Below, in pieces: positions 33,701-45,700 of a stretch of 64,000 nucleotides of DNA. The stretch spans positions 16,233,976 to 16,297,975 of the forward strand of contig NC_051089.1 in NCBI RefSeq assembly GCF_901709675.1, in the 5' to 3' direction. How positions within the stretch are numbered: position 1 is the stretch's first letter; every line of letters begins with the position of its first letter. The DNA comes from Syngnathus acus (Eukaryota; Chordata; Actinopteri; Syngnathiformes; Syngnathidae). The notes under the pieces are model-generated. The model had not been told where the DNA came from, made no database searches, and saw nothing but the letters and a program-made list of their open reading frames with translations. The translations under genes and the position numbers were made by a program.

Positions 33701-36700
33701 GACTATGGCCTCTTCTCACTCATTATTGGCATAAGATGTTCAGCTGGGCATACCATGTTGAAAACATATAATGACCAAAAATAAATACACATGCTAACAG
33801 CGGCAATCAGTAGGCAAAAGGAAACTTCATCTTCAGGTTCAGGTGACAGCAAATGAAGCTGTAGTTGGCTTTATGTAGGCCGTAGATGTGCTGCTGCCAG
33901 CTCAGATGATGGAGGCTGCAAACCACTTTGCATCATGCTCCAGAAGCACAAATGTGTAGGCTTCTTTAGCTTTTCGATTGATTCCTTTAAACACCCCCAC
34001 ACGGTTAGACATTTCTCTTACAGCTTTCAGCTCGAGGAAAGTGCTTTTTCCGCTCAATTTCATTTGAGAGATTCACTCCAACTAGAACATATTTATGTAA
34101 CAATCTGTATGGCAGAATTATTTGTAATAATAAGACACTATCGTCGTTCATAAATATATTAGACTCCATTTGCGCAGAAATAGATTAGGCCCGGTGATAG
34201 TAGTTTATTAGACGAGTGCAAGCTCGCAGATCTGAGAGAGGCAAATCTGCGTCTCTGTGCAGGGATGATATAATCACTTGGAGACGCCTATCGACACACC
34301 TTACACAATAAAAACAATATTGCAGCTGCACCTGCCATGCAGCATGGAATGTATGGTTACAAATTTGAAAAATTCAGAAATTAATTATTAACACTATGTA
34401 GCTGTATAACAATAACATAATAATATTTCTGAGCAAGGTGAGCGTCAGAAACGTTTTGACGGTGCAGAAAAGATAGTTTTGTACTCAATTTACTTTTGAA
34501 TTTACAAATTGTCTTTATGGCGAAAAAATTAAAATTAAATACCGGTTTTATAACTAACATCACCACTAGCAGCAATAAACAGAATCATTCGTTTGATTCA
34601 CATCGTCTGCCTATCAAGTCCAGTGAATTATGGTGAGATAAGCAATAAAGAATATTTTATTGCAGTTGACTAAAGTGATGGTCAATTTGTCCCACCATTG
34701 AAGAGGAAATATACCATTAATTCAGTCTTACACCAAATAATATTTGTAATCATTGTACCTTTTTATTCCATCAGTGCTAATAAGTGTGTTTTGAGCCAGT
34801 GATTAAACCGCACTTTTGTTCCCTGCATTTATCTTTATTACATCAGTATAAAAACATTTTAGCAAAGAAGAAGCTATACAGGAGATTTTTTTGTTGCAAA
34901 TTTGAACGGAAGGGCGGTGAGGCATTTAATAGACTTCTCAGAAATGCAACACATTGATGACATTTGGCAGGTATAACTGAGCTTTGCCACAACAGTGATG
35001 TCATAGTAATTTTGCCAATTCCTCCACCTTTTCTTCTTATTTTTTTGGGACATCTTATAGGGCACTAAATCAAATATACTAATAAAAACTAAAATTATTA
35101 GATCAATAATTAAATCTTTTTATTAGTGACATGCGGTGAGGTTCATAAGTGGTGAGGCACCGATTCCCACTGGAGCGGATATAAAAATTTGAGCCCAGAT
35201 AAATAATAGATTATCCTGTATTTCAATTTTGACCTGAATTGAATCAAGTTGGGTGGCACGGTGGAACACTGGTTAGCACGTCTGCCTCACAGTGTGGGGG
35301 GCGGGTTGGTGCATGGTAGGCCGATTGAGCACTCCAAATTGTTTGTGTGCCCTGCAATTGACTGGCAATCAGTTCAGGGTGTCCCCCGCCTACTGCCTTT
35401 AGTCAGCTGGGATAAGGTTAGTGACATAAGTGACCTATCGGACATGTTGCTGCAAGAATGGCGTCGGAATTTAGCCGTCGTCTAGGACGTGTAGTGTTTG
35501 GTGCCGTATGATTGCAACAGTGGCAACGCACGGTAACACGTTCATCAATGGACTTGTCGCGATACATGCACTTTTTTAAAATTAAAAAAGATTTGGTCCT
35601 ACCATTATGTTCTGAATGCATGGTACCTTCTTCACGTGCACTCTCTTCCGGCTGATCAGAAAGGCTATGTGACACAGATTCATGAAATATATTAGACATC
35701 AATACATTGAATGTCAGCATGTTCAGCATTGTGTGATCAAACATGTTGTATATTCTCAGATCACTCAACTCTATTTGTAGAGCACTTTAAAAACATCCAT
35801 AGCCGTATACAAAGTGCTGTAATGAATTTAAAATCAGAAATATAAAAACAAGGACATTCTGCATTTTGGTTGCTCATTAGTTGAGCACAATTGTTACCCA
35901 TGCCATTGTAATGTTTGACAATCCATAGCTGGAAAGATATAAAATCAACACAAGCCAACTTTAGCCTGTACGTCTTCCTTACTTTACCACTCCAACAATG
36001 TTCCCCAAAGTCTCCACATTGCTGCGATGGCCCACTTTCTTTCATTCCTTAGTTTACTCTTGAATAAAAGTGTCTCCTCACTGTGGCCATCAGCCACATG
36101 GTGAAACATTGCATGCCTCACTCTGATTAATATTTTCAATGTGGCTTGCTGCTGTTCTATTTTAAAGTGGAAAATGTATTTTCATTCTAAAATGGGTCAG
36201 GGTGTGGTGAACTGACTGAACTGGACCTTTTGGTGCCTTTTAATAACAATCACAAATATTGCAGTGTTATTGAAATTTGTATTGGCCTCCGTTTTGACAG
36301 ATTTTGTCAGATTATGTGCCAACTTTAGCTGATAGCTCTGTTCTAGCTTCACTTAATGTACATAATATAATGATTGGATTAAAGACAATGTTTGACATAT
36401 ATCCACATATATTTGGGTCGATGTTATTGTTCACTCGTGCCTGTGGTTTTTCATGTTGGTTAAAACAAAAAACTATCACCTTCTCAATTCGGTTAGCAGC
36501 TGCGCAAACAGATTTTTAGTGCATCACAGAGAACCAGTTTGTTCAGTCGTCAAAGATTATGCTAAACAATGGCGGCTCATTGTCTCTTTCCGACCATTTT
36601 AATGAAGGTTTCATCAAATCAAACGTAAATAATGAAGTGTCATTCATTTTAGTTGAAATAAACATCAGTCTTTCACACTATAGAAGTGAGTGACTGCTTT

Positions 36701-39700
36701 CATGTGCTCAGTTACTATACGTAATATGTGATGGTGCGTTCCCACTGTCATGCAGCATAAGCTATCCCTCCCTCTTGCAGAAATGCTGCAATGCGTCTGC
36801 CTCAGCTAAGACTGGGTCAGTGTAACTCAGCTTACAGAGACAGCCACATCAGTGTCCCCATGGCAACAGCCAGTGAGGCTTGGAAACCCTGTGATTGCTT
36901 AAGTTTTGTGTGCGTGTGTGACTGTGTGTGTAGAGAATATTTTTAATAGGCTTATAATTACACCGGGGAGAAATAAGAGGAGTTGGGGAAGGCTGGGTGG
37001 TGGCCCATATAGTACTCAGTACATATGCTAAAGAACAACAATACAACAATATTTCTAACCTATCCCATATTTCAATTTTGGTTGTGTTTTCTCAGCCATA
37101 CTATGGTGAGAAAGGTTTTGGATTTGGAGCCTGTCCCAGATCATTCTTTGGATATTTTCAATTTATCGTTGTCAATGTACGATTCAGTAATTAATTGTTT
37201 GTCCATGATAATATACATAATTGCTGTCAAAGGTGGCAAAAGTACATACAGTGATCCCTCGCTACTTCGCGTTTCGTTTATCGTGGCTTCACTACATTGC
37301 CGATTATTTTTCCAAATTAAAAAAAACATTTAAAAATCAAAATAAAACGTCTAAATTGAGGAAACATGTGTCTAACCTTTAGGACAATGTAATATTGCTC
37401 CAAATGTTCGTTTACATTCCTTTAGAAGTCCGTTTTCGCGTGTTAGCACGATCGCGAATTAGCATCTTTCCACTAACTCGTTAGCCTGCCCAGTACTTCT
37501 TGTTGGTGACTGTACTTCGCTGATTTTACTTATCGCGGGTGGTTTTTGGAACCAATTATCCGCGATAAACGAGGGATTACTGTACTCTCGATACTTAAAG
37601 GAGTACTCACACCCAAATAAACTTTTTATTTTCATTGATAAATGGTATAGATGAGTGTGTACTAATTCTGTCTACGTGTCCTGGCCATTCTTTTGACATG
37701 CATGTTAGTGCATGTTTGTTGAAAGCTTGAATTTGAAAAATATGTATGAGCATGACCGAAAACATGCATTCACGGGGAGGGAAGCCGACCACAGGACAAG
37801 GACGATAAAACATTGCCAAATAACGTTTAAAGATTGTCTTAAAACAGCTTGCCTCAACTGTAACCCGTCAAAGGTACAACCCTATTGCACGTTTTTTCTT
37901 CCTTTTTATATTCTTGTTCAAAGCGTAAGTCGCGATGAGTACACTTGCTGTCAGGGTTTCTTCTCCGTTGTTCTTTCTTCTTTTAAAAAGTTGACGGCAT
38001 AAATGACAATGATGATGATGCCAAAGAAGAAAAAGGAGCAGCAAGAGTCATGAGCATGAGTCATGGCCACCAAATTTAGTTTTACACAACAATAACAACA
38101 ACGAGGTTTTCAAATTGCGTTCATACAAAGGATTGTACCTTTGGCTGAAATACACTACATGATTCTAGTTAAAGTAACATGAACTATTTTAAGATAAAAA
38201 TACAAAACTTTAATGTCGATATTGGTTAATGTTCCGTTGTATTTGTCCTCTGTTGGGGTGGTAGAGCAGGCTCCTCTCACACCCTGCAGCTCACTATTCA
38301 GCTTTCATTTGGCATTTTAGGGTTCAATTTATTAAATTTAACAAGTATTTAGTCAATCCCCCATAAATCAATAAATAAATAGGTAATTCTGTGAGTGGTT
38401 GGTTGGATGATAGATGGATAAATGGATAAGTAAATATGTAAATAATAATAATATAAAAAACAACCCCAACTTTGTGGATTTCACTTGCGGGCATTTTAAA
38501 ACTGTCAGGAAAGTAATGTATTTAGGTTGTTGAGAGTCTTTTTTAAAAATAATTTCAACTAATCAGATCACAACATTAGAGACTTCTCTTCTACAGCATG
38601 TTTTTTTTTTGTGTGTTCTCTTTAGGTCAGAGGATTCTCCAATATCAGAGTGACATCCTTGAGACAGTGGTGTTGGTTAACCCATCAGAAGAGTCTGTTT
38701 CTTCAGAGGTGAGCCATACCTGTGCAAGACAAGGATGAGTACACGGGTTACAGTCTTAAACCTTTATCCCATTGTTGTATATTTTTATATACTGGAGCCT
38801 GTATGGATCCAAGATTCACCCAGAAAACAGTTCAGTTTGGTGGTGGAGTGGAAAGATTATGTTCTGGGGATGTGCAAAACATTTGCAAGGTGGAAGGCAA
38901 TATCAATAGACTAAAATATCAAAACGTATTAGCTAACTCTTACATTCCCAATAATAAAAGGGGTCAAATTTTGCAGCAGAATCACGACTAGTTCTCCTGC
39001 AGTATTTGCGGTGGCTGTGGTGTAATTCAACTGAAAGTGCCAGCTACCTCTGCAGTGGATCTGGTCTTCAGCCTTTTTAGTAATCAAGGCTTTGGACCAC
39101 CAAGACTTTGTCATACAAGTCCTACAGGGTTGGCCTTCAGGCATTCCATGGTCACCAAGTCCTACGTCATCTCAAAATTGTCCAAAGTTCCTCTTGTAAA
39201 AATTAAAGCTGAACGTGGCAGTGCATTTTGAAAGTGGCAAGCTTAGCAACTGAAGGCTTTTGAACCCATGGTGATCGGACGGACAGGAGGTAGAACAAGT
39301 CAAACAGATAAGTGTGACCAATGTGAGACGATGTTAACGTCGAAGAAGATGGCTTTGAATATGAGGAAAGAGGTTCTTTTATGAAATGCGGGGTGTAATG
39401 GGCAGTTTGGTGTCGTGAAGTCAGTGAAGTTGCTGTAGGACAAGCATGACTTGTGCGAGTGAATCTTGTCAAACTGTGGGCAGCGGCGTTCAAAATGGGG
39501 TTGGCTGAATTTCATGTCTTGTCTCTCTGGCTTTTAAGTGTGACTATTTTGGGTTGTGGGACCCCGTTTTCTTCATTTGTCATGTTTGCGGTTTAAATTT
39601 AGACAGGTTCTTGTGAAATGCTTGTGCACTCTCCCTAGGTCCATTCTCTGCTCATTGACTTGGCTGGAAATAAATTGCTGATACTAAGTGGGCAGAGCTC

Positions 39701-42700
39701 TGACCAGGGAGGTGACATCCTTCTGCAAGGTGGGGCCTTTACCTGGCAACACTTCTCTGATATCATCTCCAGCACACAAGTAAGTGGAATATATATATTT
39801 ATATATTTCTTGACTTTATCGTGATTAGTTTTTTAGACCGTTTTTCTTTTGCTTCTATGCACATGTTTCTAGGTGCAAACAGTCCTTTCCAAGGTTTCCC
39901 CCAAGCAGCCATCAAGGCTTACTGTTTCCTATCAAGGAGACGGGGGCTGGAGCTCCCTGGGCCAAAGCCCGGAGTTTCAAAATATTCTGGAATATCGTTT
40001 GAACCCTGAGCCTCACCTTCCCAGTATGGAAGGGGTAACAGCGTTTACAGAGTACGTCTCAGAGACAGTAGATGTGCCGTCACCCTTTGAACTTCTAGAG
40101 CCACCAACTTCTGGAGGATTTCTGAAACTTTCCAAACCTTGCTGCTACATCTTTCCTGGAGGAAGAGGAGACTCTGCTTTGTTTGCTGTCAATGGGTTTA
40201 ACATCTTGGTGGATGGTGGCTCTGACAGGAAGTCTTGCTTCTGGAAGCTGGTTCGGCACCTTGATAGGATTGACTCTGTTCTGCTCACCCATATCGGGGC
40301 AGACAACCTTCCTGGCATTAATGGCTTGTTCCAAAGAAAGATTGCAGAACAGGAGGAGGAGGGCAACCAAGGATCTGGTTCAAGCAGCAGTGCCGAGTCG
40401 ATGAAGAACCTAATATCCCCTGAGCTTGGCATTGTGTTTTTGAATGTCCCTGAGAAGCTTCGGATGCCAGAATCCAGTCTAAAAGTGAAACGAAGCATTG
40501 AGGAAGCATCTCTCACACTGCAGTACCTCAATAAACTCGGTATCACACCTGAACCGCTTCACAGGGCGGTGACTAACACTATTGAACCCATCACGCTCTT
40601 TCATAAACTTGGAGTGGGAAAGTTAGACATGTATGTGCTCAACCCTGTCAAAGAGAGCAAAGAGATGCAGTTTCTTATGCAAAAATGGTCTGGGAACAGC
40701 AAAGCCAAGACTGGTATTCTGATGTCCAATGGAAAAGAAGGTGAAATATCTGTTCCCTATTTGACATCAGTTACTGCCCTCATTGTTTGGGTTCCTCACC
40801 GTCCTACAGAAAAGATAGTCAGGGTGCTCTTTCCTGGAAATGCACCACAGAATAAAATATTTGAGGGCCTTGAGAAATTAAAACACCTTGACTTTCTGAG
40901 ATACCCAATAGCTACTCAAAAAGACCTTTCTTCTGGTGCACCGCTGCCCATTATCAAACAAACGAAAATGAAATCAAGAACTGAAAGCAAAGAGAGTCTC
41001 AAAGCTTCACCAAAACCAAACTCAAAAATAACCAAGAAAGATGTCGGGCAGGATGAAGAGTCCCGTAGTGAAACTACCAAAGAAAATAAAGTGGAAAAGA
41101 AAGATGATAAAAAGATAAAAAGTCAAAGTCTGAAGGCTACCAAACAACTGAAAAATAGTGAGGTTGCCCCTGTGACAGGAAAGTCAGAGAAGAAGATAGC
41201 TGACAAAAGTGGCAAAATTAACAAAGTGTCTCGAATGGATGAAAAGAAAGACAAGGAGAAAAAGGAAATTAAAAAGGACAAAGTAAAAAAGGATGAAAAT
41301 ATAAGAAAAGAGGAGAAGAAGGAAAAGAAGGACCTCAAAAAGGACATCAATAAGCCAGAATTGAGAAAAATTATGAAACCTGACCTAAAGCCACTCACCC
41401 CTGAAGTGAGAAAAACTTTACATAAGGTCAAGACTCAGACTAAAACCAAGAAAGAAAAAAATGCAACTGGTAAGGAGCATGTGAATGGTAAAAACCAAAT
41501 TCCAGAGAACCTTCATGAAGAGGTCGCAGCAGCAGCACTTGCAGATAGGTCCATTGTGTCATCCCCGGAGGACCTTACTGAGGACTTTGAGGCTCTGAAA
41601 AGAGAAGAGCTATCCAAACCCAAGAATGAGGCTAACCTGATATCTGAGGTCTCCCTTCACAAAGATACAAAAGTTTCCAAGTCATTTCCTCCTGAAGACA
41701 AAATGACATCCTTTTGTACAAATACAGAGACCATTTCATCAATGTTCCCTGAGAAACCAGATGAATACAATACAGACAAGAAAACATCAGAACAGACAAA
41801 ATCTCCTCAAAGGAAAGATTCAAACAGCGGCATTGACAAGAATTATGAAGACGAGACATTTGATGATGATTATGGCAGATATTCTGCAAAGGATGACTCA
41901 AAAGACATGTCAAAGAAAAGTGATAGCTCAGAGGAGGATGATAATGTAATTGAAAAAGCTGAGCTTGAGGGAACAGAAGATGATGCAGTTGTCAAGTATA
42001 AAACACAGGAGATTAAAAAAGAGAAGTTTGGAAAAGAATTGGAAAACAGACAAACCACACAACTGACCTCATCCACAGCAGCACCGTCTGGACAAGGATT
42101 CGGAGCATCAGCCTCAGAGCTCTTCTCTTTTATCCAAGATGAAACCATCCCTGGTTACTCGGAGACCGAACAGACCATCTCTGATGAGGAGATCCATGAT
42201 GATACAGAAGAGAGAATGCCACAGTTACGATATAGTGTTGGATCTTATGACGTCTCGGTTCCCGATGCCCTGAAAACCTTTGACTCCATCCACGGTTTGA
42301 AAGAAATGAAAAGCTCTGCTGTTTCCAACGTTGTAGATGTCAGACCCAAAGCCCTCATGGGAGGTCAGGAGTCTGAGATTCCATCTTACCCTGCTGTTAT
42401 TACAGCTCCTCTTGCAGAAGAAGAACACATATCATCTGCCACATCCATAACAGAATATGACAAGATGTCTTCATTTGCTACATCTGTCGCTGAAGACCAA
42501 TCCATTGCATCTGTTACAGCCCCTCAGATTGAGGAAGTTGGAAGGAACGTCCTCCTTCTTGATACTAACAATGCACCGTCACATACAGAAGGCAACCAAG
42601 GAAAGGACTATCTCCATTCTGCAGGCACCATTTCGCCCACCTCCTCTCTGGAAGACGACAAATGTTTTAAGTCTCCTTCCTCTGACGAATACCAACCCAA

Positions 42701-45700
42701 CATCCATGAAATGGAAAGCGATGCCAAGGCCAATGCTGTTCATGATGAAGATGAGGATGAGGAAGACGAGGATGAGGATCAAACTCCCAATGTTGACATC
42801 CCACTCGGTAAACTCCAAGAGGGTTATGAACACGCTGCATCCTTGCTGCTTAGAGAGAAAGAGAAACCACCCTCTCCAGCTATTTCTCCTCCCAAACAAC
42901 AGTCTCCCATGCAGATTGTCAACAAACAAATATCTCCATTTAGTACAGATGGAATCGTGACCATCACTGGAATACAACCCGTATCGCCAACTTTACCTCT
43001 TGTCACCGGTGTGTCCCACGGAAGGCAAGACAGTGACGACAGATGTCCGAGTCCAGATGACAGCACTATGAAACTCGCTTCACCCACACAGTCAGTGCCG
43101 ACAAGCAGTAGCTACTCTCCGGCAGAAGAAAAGTCCTTAAAGACTGAAGATAAAAATGAAGCGGTGACCGCACTGAAATTTGACAAAGTAGAGAGGTCAG
43201 TCACCATTTCTGATAATACATCCTTCATTGGACTGCCAGATGACAAAACAACATCAGAGACTTCAGAAGAATCTGAAGAGGACAGTATAGAGGAAGATGC
43301 CTATTTCACAAAAAAAGATCTTCAGCCAGCTGTTAAGGCCAAACTTATGGAGGCAAAAGAAGGATGCTTCCTGGATGATGACTTGACAAATGAGACAAAG
43401 ACAGACATTGAAACCTTCGAAAAGGCTCCAAGTGCAGATGACAAACCTAAATCTCAAATTATGAACTTGGATGAGGATGAAATAAATCATTTCCCAAGTG
43501 GATTAGAATCAAGGTTCTCTCCAGCAAATCCAAACATTTCACAAAAGTGTCAAGAAACCTCTGAAATAACAGATGTGTCTTTGAAAGAGCCAGAGAAAAG
43601 TGTTAAATTTGGTACCTGTGATTTTCCAGAGAAGGAGACCAAAGAGAAAGCCATCTATATAAGGCAAGACACACCTTATGTGCATGGCAAAACATTCTCT
43701 TACGGTGACATTTATGATAGCAAACAGAGTTCTGTGGAGTCCGATTCCTTTCGTCAGGAGTCCTTAGATAAGACTGAGAAAGACATTTCAAGGGATAAAA
43801 TGGGTTTGCCACCAGACACAGTAACAGCAACAGAAAAAGTCACAGAGAAGGATGAATTTAGAAAAGAACCTTCCACTCCATCATGGTATGACTCTAAAAG
43901 CACGGCAGCTATCCAGTCAGTGGTCAAAGAGGCTACAGAAACAATTGCGGGAAGTCATTTTCCTTCAGTGGTAGATAAGTCTCCAGCATCTTCTACTTTC
44001 CTTTCATCAGAGAAAGAGCCGTTGTCTTTTCCAGTGCAAGGCCACCTCTCTCAACCATCAACGTATTCCTCCATGACAGCCATCAATGCCGACAAAGCTG
44101 CTGGTCATGATGATAACAACAAAGGTGCATGTTTGGAGATTGATATGCAGAAACTGACAGCCAGGGATGAGGAAGATTATGATGATGATGAGGTTGACGA
44201 TGAAGATGATGAGGAGGAAGATGAAGAAGATGAGGATGATAATAGTGCTCTTGATTCTGATATGGAAAAAAGTACCAAAGAAAAGTCTGAGAAGGAAATA
44301 GAAAGTCCTGTGAGTGAAATCTTTAGCTCCAACAAGCCTGAATTCATGGTTTCCATGGCTGGATATGGCTTTAAAAGTCAAGAGAAACCAGCTGTGAAAG
44401 AAAACCTCCCTGGCTCACTCGCAAAAGTAGAAGCAGATGAAAAGAAGGCAGACTGCATATTCTTGGGTGGAAATTCAAAAGAGGGTTCAGCATGTTTCTC
44501 TGGCTACTCCTCAGAGTTACACCTTGAGGGAAGTGATCTTAAGGAATCCCTTTTACCAAATCAGACCACAGACAAAAGTAAAGAAGATATTACCTTGACG
44601 TTATCAAAGAGAAATCTTTACCAGAATGATGATGACGATGATCTTGATTTTGACAAACCTCGGTCGCCAGATCACCTAAGCAAGAAATCGCCAGACACAA
44701 GCTTTCAGTACACGACCACTGCTGCCCCTGGGTACTCCTCTTCCTCTGCCTATAGCTACTCCTCATCTACTTCAGGCTCCTTCTCGACAAGTCGTCAGCT
44801 TGGAGAAGAGCTGGAGACACCTGCCTCAGCTGAGCCACTGTTTGAGTACTCCTCCTTTAAAGAAGAACATTCCCCAGTTAGAGACGCTCCCTTTTCCAAT
44901 TTAACTGGCACCAAAGATGATTATCTTGAAGTGTCTGAGAAACAGAACACTGTTACAACCACAGCAGAATCTACCTCTAACTTGGCCCACTTTTCACCCC
45001 GTGACCCATTTGAGGGAGTCAAATCCTTCCCTCTACATTCATCCACTGCTTCTGCTGAAGACAAACAGGAACACGCATCTTTGGGCAGTCGTTTGGATAA
45101 ACACCCTCAATCAGACTGCTTCTATAAGCCTGAGTGGTCTCAGGTGTCAATTTTGGACTCTGCAAAAGGCTTTGGGGACTCACTAACTTTGCACTCTCAA
45201 GAAACAACACTCTCAAAAGAGGCAGCCAGGGCTGCTCTGTTCGGTGTCACTTCTTCACCACGACCGGACGCTGAAGGAAAACATTACTTTGAGGAAACTG
45301 ACAGCAGCGAAGAAGAGGACAAGGGAGATTATATGCAGGAAATGACTCGAATATCCCCCTCCAGTGGACTCATGGGTAACTTGACATTTTCTGACAAGCC
45401 CGTTTCTTTCACTGAAAGTGAAAAGAAAAGCAGTGCATTCCCCGATGTTCTCGGGTCCTACGTGTTGTCACCACATCAAGCCAGCAAGCCGGAACCAACC
45501 AACGAGACCGCACAAGTCAGTGCAAGTTCAACCAATCTTGCTGGCACTGCAGCTGCAGGCACAGCCAGGGTGGAGGCCAGAGAGGGTGCTGGAGGCTACA
45601 GGAGCTCCTATGAATGGGAAATGTCCAAGCCTCAGATAGGGAGGATGCCTGGTGACTCTCCTCCCCATTATCGTCATGACGATGAGTTTGAAGAGGAGTG

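Larger units (their letters stand above)
22760..38625. other. map1a: map1a intron 2 (15.9 kb)
   Basis: A repeat-rich intron holding two TA-flanked CCGTATT elements, a hAT MITE, a retroelement ORF1 relic, two TA-flanked ATCCCTCG MITEs, a SINE-like copy and a CpG-dense segment near 30 kb. No further MAP1A coding exon is needed, because exons 2 and 3 join in phase. Confidence 0.75.

Noticed and set aside
42457-42960. A 167-codon frame inside the map1a exon
   Set aside because: It is a +1 shadow of the real frame, low-complexity and without homology.
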